Below, one piece after another: positions 26,989 through 36,237 of a stretch of 64,000 bases of DNA (position 1 is its first letter; each line of letters starts with the position of its first letter). The notes below the pieces were generated by a model, which did not search any database, was not told the DNA's origin, and saw nothing but the letters and a program-made list of their open reading frames with translations. The stretch comes from JAGVPT01 sp964642725 (GTDB taxonomy: Bacteria; Bacteroidota; Ignavibacteria; UBA10030; UBA8401), in assembly GCA_964642725.1 (NCBI GenBank), contig CAZXQG010000016.1:3171-67170 (forward strand). The letters are read 5' to 3'. Made by a program: the position numbers and the translations under genes.

Positions 26989-29541
26989 ATGAAGGCTGGC
27001 TTAGTGTTTTTTTTGATGGCTTCACTTTGGACCATGGCAATGATCGCGCAAGAGGAAAATCAGTCGACGATGACCATACTTCCTACGCCGCAACAAACCG
27101 TTTTGAAAAATACTCGCTTTAAAGTCGCAGCGGGAACAAAGATTATTCTTGGGACGAATTCAAAACAGGAACAATTCGCCGCACAGCAAATCAATGATGA
27201 GTTTGCGAGTAGAAAAGAGGTTCAGCTGAAAGTTGTTTCGGAACACTCGCTCCGCAGGCTCCCGGCGAGCTTCATTTTTATCGGGAGCCCAGCCTCTGAA
27301 TACGGCCGACAGTTTTTACGGGAGAGAAAAGAAACGCTAAAACCGGAAATGAAAGCTGAGGGCTATTTTCTCGATGTCGACGCAAACAATATTGTCATCA
27401 TCGCTGAATCGGAGAGGGGAAAGTTTTACGGGGTGATGTCTCTTCTTCAAATGATACGCCGCGAAAAGCGAAGCATCGTAGTGGATGGCGCGACGATCGA
27501 AGATTTCCCGTTTGAAAAAGTCCGGGGAATCAGCGACGACATCAGCCGAGGTCAAGTCTCTACGGTAGACAATTTCAAGAAGATCGTACGCTTCCTGGCG
27601 CACTATAAGCTGAATACATTCAGCCCGTACATCGAAGACATGTTTGCCTTCAAGAACCATCCTCTCATCGGGAAAGGGCGCGGAGCGTTGACGCCGCAGG
27701 AAGTGAAAGAAATTGATGCATATGCAAAAAAATATTATGTCGATATGATCCCATCGTTCGAAACGCTCGGCCACTGGGAAAATATCCTCGCAAAGCCGGA
27801 GTATGTCGGGTACGCGGAATTCCCCGGCGCTCAAACGCTGAACGTCTCTGATGAAAAAGCGTATTCCATCCTGGATGAAATGATCGGAGAGCTGTGCGGA
27901 TCGTTCAGCTCCTCGTATTTCAATATGGGAGCGGATGAGTCGTGGGACGTCGGTTTGGGAGCGAACAAGGAACGGGTTTCAAAAAACGGGCTTGCCGCTG
28001 TTCACGCCGAACACTATAATCGCGTTGCCGATATTGTTAAGAAACACGGTAAGAAACCGATGATGTACGGCGATATCATCCTTAGTCAGCCGGAAATCCT
28101 CGGCAAAATTCCTAAAGACATAACCATTATCGATTGGCATTATGATGCGTCGTTTTCCTACGGCAGCACCGAAATATTCAAGAAGGCGGGATTTCCCTTT
28201 ATCGCTTCGCCGGCGGTCCGGACTTTCATCGGCCCGTTCCCAGATTTCTTGAACACGATCGTGAATATTCAGAATTTCAACCGGGACGGTTTCAAGAACG
28301 GTTCAATCGGACTCTTGACATCGAATTGGAATGACTATGGCGGCGAGGAACTGCGCGAGTTGAATTATTACGGCTACGCATGGACAGCCGAATGTGCATG
28401 GCAGCCGATGCGCGCGGATATTGTTTCGTTCAATAAGGCGTTCTTCAGAGCATTCTTTGGAACATCCGATGACGATGAGCTTCAATCGGTCTACGCGATT
28501 CTTTCCAGTCCGGCCAACAATTATAGCTGGCACGAACTGTGGCGTCATCCGATGCTCCCTTTTCGGGAACAATCGCACGATGACGGATACGTGCCGATGC
28601 CATTGCGATTGCAGAGCATCACGTCGACAATGCCGCTAGTTCTTTCCTTGCTTGCAGACGGGAGAAAAGACATAACGGAGAACAGCGAACATTTGCGCTA
28701 TTTGGAGTTTATCGCCCGTTTGAATCTATGGTTCGCAAAAAAGGTTGAAGTTCAAGAAAACGTCAAACGATTAAGCGCTTCGGGAGCCGGCGCAGCAAAT
28801 AAAGATTCCGTGGCGACTGCAATCATTGACATGTGTACCGATGTTATGAAGGATTTGTCATCCCTGAAAAGTGAATTTGAACGGCTGTGGCTGGCGACGA
28901 ACAAATCAGCGGGACTTGAGTTACTGTTGATGCGCTACGACCGTCAGGCGGCATACTGGCAGGAAAAGATAGACGAAGTAAAGCGCGGGGAGTTCTTGGT
29001 AAACCCGGAAATTGAGAGCGTATGGATCTATCATCCGAAAGCAAACCCGGGGAAGAAAGATTCGGTGCAAGTACAAAAAGCGTATTTCAGGAAAACTTTT
29101 AACGCCCCAAAGAACTTACGTTCGGCAACGCTTCAACTAATCGGGGACACACATGCAAAAGTGTCGGTGAACGGGAAGAATGTCGGGGAAGTGTTTGTTC
29201 GTTCTTCCAATTCGCTCAGCATAGAGCAGCAGCGGATCAAAATGTTTTCCGTACTTCCATTGCTCACCGATTCGACGAATGTTATCGCCGTCGAAGCGGA
29301 AACGTTTTCTCCGTCGTGCTCTGCGGGAGTCAATGTGTATTGTGAGTTGGAATGCGCTGACGGTTCGGTTCAAAAAATTATTTCGGATGGTTCGTGGAAA
29401 GTGTCCGACAGCACAACAGGAACTTGGACCGCAGCTTTCTTCAACGATTCTTCCTGGCTGCATGCAGTTGCGAAACCTTATCCGTCCGTCATCGTTCGGC
29501 CGAATTTTGCGACCGGAAGAAGCTCGTGGATGGAACGATAA
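26989..29541 (+). CDS. GH20-family beta-N-acetylhexosaminidase, exported
   Basis: An 850-residue exported enzyme that removes terminal beta-linked GlcNAc or GalNAc by substrate-assisted catalysis. A signal peptide spans residues 1-20. A GH20b domain (about 25-165) precedes the (beta/alpha)8 catalytic barrel. The catalytic pair Asp316-Glu317 lies in NMGADESWD. Substrate-site aromatics appear in NWNDYGG and YYGYAWTAECAWQP. The C-terminal 170 residues form a beta-sandwich of the galactose-binding type (TFNAPKNLRSATLQLIGD). It precedes the amidohydrolase pair on the same strand but is separated by 66 bases. Likely substrates are chitin- or glycoprotein-derived amino sugars. Confidence 0.9.
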   Translation: MKAGLVFFLMASLWTMAMIAQEENQSTMTILPTPQQTVLKNTRFKVAAGTKIILGTNSKQEQFAAQQINDEFASRKEVQLKVVSEHSLRRLPASFIFIGSPASEYGRQFLRERKETLKPEMKAEGYFLDVDANNIVIIAESERGKFYGVMSLLQMIRREKRSIVVDGATIEDFPFEKVRGISDDISRGQVSTVDNFKKIVRFLAHYKLNTFSPYIEDMFAFKNHPLIGKGRGALTPQEVKEIDAYAKKYYVDMIPSFETLGHWENILAKPEYVGYAEFPGAQTLNVSDEKAYSILDEMIGELCGSFSSSYFNMGADESWDVGLGANKERVSKNGLAAVHAEHYNRVADIVKKHGKKPMMYGDIILSQPEILGKIPKDITIIDWHYDASFSYGSTEIFKKAGFPFIASPAVRTFIGPFPDFLNTIVNIQNFNRDGFKNGSIGLLTSNWNDYGGEELRELNYYGYAWTAECAWQPMRADIVSFNKAFFRAFFGTSDDDELQSVYAILSSPANNYSWHELWRHPMLPFREQSHDDGYVPMPLRLQSITSTMPLVLSLLADGRKDITENSEHLRYLEFIARLNLWFAKKVEVQENVKRLSASGAGAANKDSVATAIIDMCTDVMKDLSSLKSEFERLWLATNKSAGLELLLMRYDRQAAYWQEKIDEVKRGEFLVNPEIESVWIYHPKANPGKKDSVQVQKAYFRKTFNAPKNLRSATLQLIGDTHAKVSVNGKNVGEVFVRSSNSLSIEQQRIKMFSVLPLLTDSTNVIAVEAETFSPSCSAGVNVYCELECADGSVQKIISDGSWKVSDSTTGTWTAAFFNDSSWLHAVAKPYPSVIVRPNFATGRSSWMER

Positions 29542-29607
29542 AGGAATTTTTTGAGGTTCGCTATATGTTTATAATTTTGTGAATTATATACTTTGAAAGG
29601 AGGCTGC

Positions 29608-32600
29608 GTGCACAAAAGGATACTTGTGTTGACGGCGTTTTTAGTCTTTTATGCCGGCCGCATGATTGCGCAAATTGAGCCGGCGGTCGGCATTCGGAAG
29701 AATACTCCGACGGTTCATGCGCTGAAGAATCTCATCATTATTGCCGCTCCCGGGAAGAAGATCGAGCACGGGACAATCGTGGTTCGGGACGGCGTCATAG
29801 AATCTGCGGGCGCAAACATTACGATTCCCGCCGACGCCAGGGTGTGGGATTGCTCCGGCTTAACGGCCTACGCCGGGCTGATCGATCTCTATACCGACAT
29901 CGGCCAGCCTAAGCCCCCGGTGCCGGGACAGCCTTCTTCGGCTGCGCCGACCGCTCAACCCCTGCGCGGTTCTGCTCACTGGAATTCGCAGGTTCATCCC
30001 GAGACTTCAGGAGCAGAACAATTCCTTCCGGACAAAGACACCGCCGAAAAATTTCGGGCACTCGGTTTCACGACTGTTCTTTCGGCGCCGTCGAACGGAA
30101 TTTTTCATGGCTCGAGCGCTCTTGTGGCCATTGGTGATGGAAGTGCCAATACATCGATAGTGAGGGACAATGTCACACAAAACATTTCCTTTTCGCGCGA
30201 CTCGTTCGGGGATTCTTATCCCAATTCGCTCATGGGTGCAATTGCACTGATTCGCCAGACATTCATTGACGCTCACTGGTACGCCGATGCGTTGAAGATT
30301 TTTGTCCAAAATCCTGCGCAGGATCGTCCCGAAGAGAATAAATCCCTTTCGGCACTCGAAGCTTCTGCGTCAGGAAAACAGCCGGTTATTTTCGAAACGG
30401 CCGACGAACAGAACATTCTGCGCGCGGCAAAGATCGCAAAAGAATTTTCTCTTTCATTCTGGATTCGGGGAAACGGATACGAATACCGCCGGCTCGACGC
30501 GGTAAAAGAAACGAACGCGCCGATCATTCTCCCCGTCAATTTCCCCGATGCACCGAACGTCAACACGACCGGGGACGCGCTCGATGTCGGCTTTGATGAA
30601 TTGCGCCATTGGGATTTCGCGCCCGAGAATCCCGCGCGGCTCAAACGGGCAGGAGTGACGTTTGCTTTAACGACCTCTACCCTGAAAGACGTGTCAAAAT
30701 TCAGAATGCTTGTTCGAACTGCGATTGACCGGGGATTGAACGCCGACGATGCGCTTGCATCGTTGACGACGATCCCGGCGAAAATGCTTGGAATGGAGAA
30801 ACAGTTCGGCACGATCGAATCGGGTAAAGCGGCAAATTTCGTTCTCGCCGACGGCGAGTTGTTCGGGGAGAAAACAAAAATTAGAGAGACATGGGTGGAT
30901 GGAATTAGATACGAAGTGAAAGCACCGGCGCAAGCCGAAGCACGGGGAACATGGTCGTACTCGCTGAACATCTCTATTGCAAAGAAAGATACCGGCTCGC
31001 TCATAATTGCCGGCGAACCTGAAGCCCTTTCGGGATTTGTATCTCGCGGTGTGGTTAAAGTCAAATCGACATCCGCGGCGATTGCCGGAAAAAATATTAC
31101 GCTCGTGTTTGAAGGCGATTCACTCGGTTATGCCGGAGTGGTTCGGCTCGCCGGTGTAGCTCAAGACTCGACGATCACCGGAACAGGAGCAATGCCGGAT
31201 GGTTCCGACATCAGATGGTCTGCACAGTTTATAAAGCCGTTTGTTGAACCCCCCGATACGACAAAGAAACCTGAAGCAGTGCACGCGTCGTTCGAAGTTG
31301 TTTATCCGGACGGGGCGTTCGGAAGAAAAACTCTACCGGAACAGCCGGAAAATATTTTGGTCAAAGGGGGATATGTTTGGACGAGCGGTCCGCAGGGAAA
31401 TCTCGAGAACACCGACATCCTCTACACAAAAGGGAAAGTTGCAAAGATTGGAAAGAACATTGCCCCTCCGAACGGGGCCGTGGTTATTGATGCAACCGGA
31501 AAACACGTCACCGCCGGGTTAATCGACTGCCATTCCCACACAGCAATCTCGGATGGAGTAAACGAAGCGGGGAGGGCTATTTCAGCCGAAGTACGCATCG
31601 GCGATGTCGTGGATGCAAACGATGTGGCGATTTACCGGGAACTCGCCGGAGGACTAACGGTTGCTCATCTGCTCCATGGTTCTGCAAATCCGATCGGAGG
31701 CCAGAATCAAGTGGTGAAGCTTCGTTGGGGAATGCTGCCCGACGACATGAAATTTGAGGGAGCTCCTAAAAGCATCAAATTCGCTCTTGGCGAAAATGTA
31801 AAGCAATCGAACTGGGGGGACCGGTATACAACCCGGTATCCGCAGACGAGGATGGGGGTCGAGCAGATCATCCGCGATGAGTTTAGCGCGGCTCGAGATT
31901 ATGAAAGGAAAATGGAAGCGGCGAAGAACGAACCGAACAAAATCCCGCCGCGGAGGGATTTGGAACTGGACGCAATCGTTGAAATTCTGAACGGAACGCG
32001 GCTCGTTCATTCCCACTCGTACCGCCAGGATGAAATTCTCATGTTGATTCGTGTCGCGGATGATTTCGGTTTCAAGGTCGCAACATTCCAGCATGGGCTG
32101 GAAGGATACAAGATCGCCGAAGCGATTGCGAAACACGGCGCGGGTGTCTCGACCTTCAGCGATTGGTGGGCGTACAAATATGAAGTGATCGACGCAATTC
32201 CATACAACGGCGCTCTCATGCACGATGTCGGCGTGGTCGTGTCGTACAATTCCGACAGCGACGAACTCGCACGACGCTTGAACACCGAGGCAGCGAAGGC
32301 CGTAAAATACGGAGGCCTGAGCGAGGAAGAAGCGCTGAAGTTTGTGACGATCAACCCCGCCAAGCAATTGCGCATTGACAACCGCGTCGGCTCGATTGAG
32401 GTAGGGAAGGACGCCGACTTTGTCATCTGGAGCGGCTCTCCGCTGTCAACCTACTCCGTGTGCGAGCAAACGTGGATTGACGGAAGAAGGTACTTTGACC
32501 GGGACGAAGACCGTGCGATGAACGCGGAGATTCTGAAAGAGCGCGCCGTGCTGATCCAAAAAATTCTCACGACGAAAAAGTCCGCTTCCGGAAGCGGAAT

Positions 32601-32664
32601 GCCTGCGATGCCGACAAAGAAATCTTCGTACTCATGCCACATCGAAGACGGAGGTGTTCAATGA
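29608..32664 (+). CDS. Exported double amidohydrolase, first domain degenerate
   Basis: A 1018-residue exported protein made of two imidazolonepropionase-like amidohydrolase domains. The GTG at 29608 is preferred to the TTG at 29593 because AAAGGAGG (29597-29604) is correctly placed only for GTG and the resulting MHKRILVLTAFLVFYAG is a clean signal peptide. In domain 1 (about 35-430) the metal-binding HxH after strand 1 is replaced by LYTD in AGLIDLYTDIG, so it is probably non-catalytic. Domain 2 (about 575-990) keeps AGLIDCHSHTAISDG and further His residues (VHSHSYRQ, ATFQHGLEG). The substrate may be a dipeptide or cyclic amide, but this is not determined. It overlaps the next gene by ATGA, showing translational coupling. 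Confidence 0.85.
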   Translation: MHKRILVLTAFLVFYAGRMIAQIEPAVGIRKNTPTVHALKNLIIIAAPGKKIEHGTIVVRDGVIESAGANITIPADARVWDCSGLTAYAGLIDLYTDIGQPKPPVPGQPSSAAPTAQPLRGSAHWNSQVHPETSGAEQFLPDKDTAEKFRALGFTTVLSAPSNGIFHGSSALVAIGDGSANTSIVRDNVTQNISFSRDSFGDSYPNSLMGAIALIRQTFIDAHWYADALKIFVQNPAQDRPEENKSLSALEASASGKQPVIFETADEQNILRAAKIAKEFSLSFWIRGNGYEYRRLDAVKETNAPIILPVNFPDAPNVNTTGDALDVGFDELRHWDFAPENPARLKRAGVTFALTTSTLKDVSKFRMLVRTAIDRGLNADDALASLTTIPAKMLGMEKQFGTIESGKAANFVLADGELFGEKTKIRETWVDGIRYEVKAPAQAEARGTWSYSLNISIAKKDTGSLIIAGEPEALSGFVSRGVVKVKSTSAAIAGKNITLVFEGDSLGYAGVVRLAGVAQDSTITGTGAMPDGSDIRWSAQFIKPFVEPPDTTKKPEAVHASFEVVYPDGAFGRKTLPEQPENILVKGGYVWTSGPQGNLENTDILYTKGKVAKIGKNIAPPNGAVVIDATGKHVTAGLIDCHSHTAISDGVNEAGRAISAEVRIGDVVDANDVAIYRELAGGLTVAHLLHGSANPIGGQNQVVKLRWGMLPDDMKFEGAPKSIKFALGENVKQSNWGDRYTTRYPQTRMGVEQIIRDEFSAARDYERKMEAAKNEPNKIPPRRDLELDAIVEILNGTRLVHSHSYRQDEILMLIRVADDFGFKVATFQHGLEGYKIAEAIAKHGAGVSTFSDWWAYKYEVIDAIPYNGALMHDVGVVVSYNSDSDELARRLNTEAAKAVKYGGLSEEEALKFVTINPAKQLRIDNRVGSIEVGKDADFVIWSGSPLSTYSVCEQTWIDGRRYFDRDEDRAMNAEILKERAVLIQKILTTKKSASGSGMPAMPTKKSSYSCHIEDGGVQ

Positions 32665-34073
32665 AGAAGACAGAATACAGAAGACAGGAGACAGAAGACA
32701 GAAGAGAGGAGACAGAATACAGAAGACAGATTACGGAAGTTAGAATGAAGAGGTACTTGTTAATAGCTCTTTATTGTTCATTGTTGATTGTTCATTGCTC
32801 ATTGTTTGCTTCCGACCCCGTCCCTTCAAAAAGACAAGACCATCCTATTGCATTGACCGGTGCGACGATCCATCCGGTGACCGGTCCCGAGATTTCGAAC
32901 GGAACGATTCTTTTTGAAAACGGAAAGTTCACCGGCATCGGAACAGACGTCTTGCTTCCTGCAAATGTGGAGAAAATCGACGTTGCCGGAAAGCATATCT
33001 ATCCGGGACTTATCAACGCGAATTCAACGGTTGGATTGACAGAGATTGAAGCTGTTCGCGCCACGAACGATTACGCCGAAACAGGCCAGATCAATCCGAA
33101 CGTGAGGAGCGAGATTGCAGTCAACCCGGAAAGCGAATTAATTCCGACGTTGCGCGCAAACGGCGTGCTCATTGCCAATGTGATGCCTCAGGGGGGACTG
33201 ATCGCGGGACGTTCGGCGGCAATTATGATGGATGGATGGACGCAAGAAGATGTTGTGCTTAAAGCGCCTGTCGGATTGGTGATCTTATGGCCGCAGATGG
33301 CGATATCGCATGCGCCGTGGGTGCGCCAGACAGAAGAAGAGCAGAAGAAAAACCGGGACAAACAGCTGAAGGAACTCAACGACGCGTTCGCCGATGCCCG
33401 CGCGTACATGATCGCGAAGAAATCGGAGGCGGCGAAAGGAATTCCGTACCACGCGACCGATCTCAGATGGGAAGCGATGATTCCAGTCCTGGAAAAGAAA
33501 ATTCCGGTTTTCGTCAACGCCAACGAAATACGCCAGATTGAGGCAGCAGTTCAGTGGTCCAGGGACGAAAATGTCAAGCTTGTCATTGTCAGCGGAAGAG
33601 ATTCGTGGCGGGCAGCCGATCTTCTGAAGGCAAACAATGTTTCCGTTATTGTCGGCCCGACCCTTGACGAGCCGAGGCGCCAATGGGAACCGTACGACGA
33701 TGCGTTTACCGTCCCGTCGAAGTTACATGCGGCGGGCGTTCAGTTTGCGATCTCCGGTGAAGGAGAGGCGTTCGGAGAACGGAATACTCCTTACCATGCG
33801 GCGATGGCAGCCGCATACGGCCTGCCGAGAGATGAAGCGCTGAAGGCGGTGACGATTTACCCGGCAAGAATTCTCGGCATCGACGCTCAAGCCGGTTCCT
33901 TGGAAATCGGCAAAGACGCCTCGCTCATCGTTACGAACGGCGATCCGCTCGAAATTGAAACTAACGTCCAAATGGAATTCATCCAGGGTAAAAAGATCGA
34001 CCTGCGGAGCCGGCACACGATTCTCTACGACAAGTACCGTGAGAAATACAAACAGCTGGGAATTTTGAAATAG
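32661..34073 (+). CDS. Exported amidohydrolase-like protein, metal ligands lost; signal peptide preceded by repeat insertion
   Basis: A 470-residue amidohydrolase homologue. The ATG at 32661 overlaps the upstream stop (ATGA) and has a strong GGAGGTG site. Residues 1-28 are a charged repeat (TEYRRQETEDRREETEYRRQ region) encoded by purine-rich tandem DNA. A normal signal peptide then begins at Met29 (MKRYLLIALYCSLLIVHCS). The HxH metal motif is replaced by Asn-Ala-Asn in AGLINANSTVG, so like domain 1 of its neighbour it is probably non-catalytic. The C-terminal GSLEIGKDASLIVTNGDPL is typical of the family. It probably forms a heteromer with the upstream protein (inference). Confidence 0.82.
   Translation: MKKTEYRRQETEDRREETEYRRQITEVRMKRYLLIALYCSLLIVHCSLFASDPVPSKRQDHPIALTGATIHPVTGPEISNGTILFENGKFTGIGTDVLLPANVEKIDVAGKHIYPGLINANSTVGLTEIEAVRATNDYAETGQINPNVRSEIAVNPESELIPTLRANGVLIANVMPQGGLIAGRSAAIMMDGWTQEDVVLKAPVGLVILWPQMAISHAPWVRQTEEEQKKNRDKQLKELNDAFADARAYMIAKKSEAAKGIPYHATDLRWEAMIPVLEKKIPVFVNANEIRQIEAAVQWSRDENVKLVIVSGRDSWRAADLLKANNVSVIVGPTLDEPRRQWEPYDDAFTVPSKLHAAGVQFAISGEGEAFGERNTPYHAAMAAAYGLPRDEALKAVTIYPARILGIDAQAGSLEIGKDASLIVTNGDPLEIETNVQMEFIQGKKIDLRSRHTILYDKYREKYKQLGILK
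32664..32804. repeat. Dispersed repeat pair inside the signal-peptide coding region
   Basis: Bases 32664-32741 are an imperfect tandem of (G)ACAGAAGACAG/ACAGAATACAG units. Bases 32757-32804 are a TTGTTCATTG-type repeat containing the 17-mer TTGTTGATTGTTCATTG, also found in intergenic DNA at 21235-21251. The two copies of ATGAAGA at 32661 and 32745 lie exactly 84 bases (28 codons) apart, so the purine repeat keeps the reading frame. Confidence 0.75.
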
Positions 34074-34098
34074 ATTTTCAACTTGGTCAAACGGTCGC

Positions 34099-34728
34099 AT
34101 GGAAGGCAGCATTGTTCGGGTCGTCAAATTAGATCTCAACCAGCGGCGGAAGAGGTGGCTCCTGATCAACGACACGTATCCGGGAATCATGATAGCCGTC
34201 GCCGGAGTTGGCATATTGGACAGCGGTCAATTCACGATCATTGCCTTCGCCAATATCATTGCGGGCGCCGCGTTAATACGATTCGGCGTGAAGGAATGGC
34301 GGTCGTCTCCCGGAAAAGAGACGCGTGGGATTCATTGGTTCGACGTCATCGGCGGTGTTGTGACAATACTCGATGCGCTAACCATCTACAAACCGTGGAA
34401 AGGGTTTCAACCGGCGTGGCTGTATTTTGGCGTTGGGTTGGCGGCGATCGCAAAAGGCGTCTTCGGAATAAAAATTCCCAGCTTCCGGCGATTGGTTATT
34501 TTCACTGATGGATTCAAGATCCGCACTTCCCCATTTTCCGCCTTCAAGAGCAAGTGGAGCGATACGCAGTCTCTCGCATTCGAAGGGGCCAAAATTCATT
34601 TGACGGAGAAAAAAAATAAAAAGCGGTCGTATACGCTACGTGGCACCGAGAACGCATCGGAAGCGATCGACGCACTGATGGAAGCAGCCCGTGCCAACGG
34701 GGTGCATGTTGTGGAGGGGGGCAATTAA
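34099..34728 (+). CDS. Small membrane protein of unknown function
   Basis: A 209-residue protein with an N-terminal basic stretch, two membrane hairpins (about residues 28-62 and 78-118) and a cytosolic C-terminal domain of about 85 residues (beta strands RLVIFTDGFKIRTSPF and KRSYTLRGTENASEAIDALMEAA), reminiscent of a bacterial PH-like fold. I do not recognise the family. It starts 25 bases after the amidohydrolase stop, so cotranscription is possible. Confidence 0.65.
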   Translation: MEGSIVRVVKLDLNQRRKRWLLINDTYPGIMIAVAGVGILDSGQFTIIAFANIIAGAALIRFGVKEWRSSPGKETRGIHWFDVIGGVVTILDALTIYKPWKGFQPAWLYFGVGLAAIAKGVFGIKIPSFRRLVIFTDGFKIRTSPFSAFKSKWSDTQSLAFEGAKIHLTEKKNKKRSYTLRGTENASEAIDALMEAARANGVHVVEGGN

Positions 34729-34797
34729 ATCTATAGTTAGAATACAACCGGTCGGTACCGGATGCCTTCAGATTTCCTGCACAAGGAGTAATCGATA

Positions 34798-35472
34798 ATG
34801 AAAATCAAAGCGATAGTTTTCGGAGCCACCGGAATGGTCGGGGAGGGAGTTCTTCACGAATGTCTCAACCACGCAAACGTAGAATCGGTCTTAGTCATAG
34901 GCAGAAAACCGTGTAATGTGAACCATCCTAAACTGAAAGAGATTGTCCACTCTGATTTTTTCAACTATTCTGCAATAGAAGAACAACTCAGAGGTTATGA
35001 TGCTTGTTATTTCTGTCTCGGAGTTTCTTCTGTGGGAAAGAACGAAAAAGTTTATACGCGGATCACATATGACCTTACGATGAGCGCTGCGAGGACATTG
35101 TCACGGCTCAACACCGGCATGACGTTCTGCTATGTGTCGGGGGCAGGGACCGACAGCACTGAAAAAGGACGCGTAATGTGGGCACGGGTGAAAGGGAAAA
35201 CGGAGAACGATTTGACAAAGCTCCCATTCAAAGTGGCTTACGCGTTCAGGCCTGGATTTATCAAACCGACCAAAGGCTTGAAAAACGCTTTTAAATTATC
35301 CACAGCAATTGGATTGATCTACCCGGTTTTGAAAACACTCTTCCCAAAATATGTCTGCACTCTTCACGATCTGGGCCTTGCGATGATCCAGGTAACATTG
35401 ATAGGATATCCTCAAAGAACTATTGAGAATAAGGATATTGCTCAACTTGCTAAAACTGACTCGCCGAAGTAA
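34798..35472 (+). CDS. NAD(P)-binding Rossmann protein (atypical SDR / epimerase-like)
   Basis: A 224-residue cytosolic protein with the dinucleotide-binding loop GATGMVGEG at residues 9-17 and the atypical short-chain dehydrogenase features YFCLGVSSVG and CYVSGAGTDS. It resembles HTATIP2/NAD(P)H-binding family proteins (length about 220) rather than classical SDRs, since the YxxxK pair is not evident. AAGGAGT at 34784-34790 is a good ribosome binding site. The following DUF1697 gene begins 13 bases after its stop. Confidence 0.82.
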   Translation: MKIKAIVFGATGMVGEGVLHECLNHANVESVLVIGRKPCNVNHPKLKEIVHSDFFNYSAIEEQLRGYDACYFCLGVSSVGKNEKVYTRITYDLTMSAARTLSRLNTGMTFCYVSGAGTDSTEKGRVMWARVKGKTENDLTKLPFKVAYAFRPGFIKPTKGLKNAFKLSTAIGLIYPVLKTLFPKYVCTLHDLGLAMIQVTLIGYPQRTIENKDIAQLAKTDSPK

Positions 35473-35485
35473 GGAAGGGAGCAGA

Positions 35486-36040
35486 ATGACGATTTACATT
35501 GCATTATTGCGCGGAATAAATGTGAGCGGGCAGAAGATCATAAAAATGGAAGACTTGAAAAAGGCTTTCGAATCTTTGCGCTATAAACATGTAACGACGT
35601 ACGTCCAGAGCGGAAATGTTGTTTTCGGATCATCGGCGTCAAATACTGCGGTTCTGCGGAAACAAATTGAAAAGAAGCTGCTAAAAGCCTTCGAATTTGA
35701 AGTTCCCACTATTGTGAAAACACTGAAGGAAATTGAAGAAACAATAATGCGGAATCCCTTTAAGAAAGTAAAAGAGGAAGAAGGTGAAAAATTGCATGTC
35801 ACTTTTTTGGCGGGAAGTCCGGCCAAAGCCGCGGCGGAGAATTTGGCGGCAGTAAAAAATGACTCTGATGAGATTCGTTTATCAGGGACTGAAGTGTATA
35901 TTTTGTGCCGGAATGGGTACGGCAAGACTCTCTTCTCAAACTCCTTCATCGAAAAGAGACTCGGAGTTTCCGCTACAACAAGGAATTGGGCAACGGTAGG
36001 CAAACTTCTCAGCCTCGGCACTGCCGCCGCCGAAATATAG
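35486..36040 (+). CDS. DUF1697 family protein
   Basis: A 184-residue protein of the DUF1697 family, recognisable from the start IALLRGINVSGQKIIKMEDL, the segment YVQSGNVVF and the end RNWATVGKL. The ATG at 35486 follows AAGGAAGGGAG and gives the family's normal N-terminus; a longer frame from 35423 only extends into the preceding gene. Function is unknown for the family. It is probably cotranscribed with the upstream NAD(P)-binding protein. Confidence 0.88.
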   Translation: MTIYIALLRGINVSGQKIIKMEDLKKAFESLRYKHVTTYVQSGNVVFGSSASNTAVLRKQIEKKLLKAFEFEVPTIVKTLKEIEETIMRNPFKKVKEEEGEKLHVTFLAGSPAKAAAENLAAVKNDSDEIRLSGTEVYILCRNGYGKTLFSNSFIEKRLGVSATTRNWATVGKLLSLGTAAAEI

Positions 36041-36065
36041 TACTGTTTCAATGAATTATTCCTGT

Positions 36066-36157
36066 TTTTTTTTCCGCCAAAACGCCAGGCACACCGAGAA
36101 GTTATGGGTTAAAGGACAATAATACTCTTGGCGCTCTCCGCGTCTTGGCGGTAAACA
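36066..36157. repeat. Interspersed GC-rich repeat (cgccaagacgc type) in inverted pair
   Basis: CCGCCAAAACGCCAGGCACACCGAGAAG and, about 60 bases later, CGCTCTCCGCGTCTTGGCGG form a loose inverted pair of the same repeat family seen at 1555 and 53540. It lies in the 197-base gap before the GH36 gene and has no coding potential. Confidence 0.5.
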
Positions 36158-36237
36158 AAGATTATTTTGAGACCCGCACCTGTTCTCTCTTTTCTTGCTA
36201 TTGAATCCAAAAATCATCCAACCTTAAAAATTATTAT

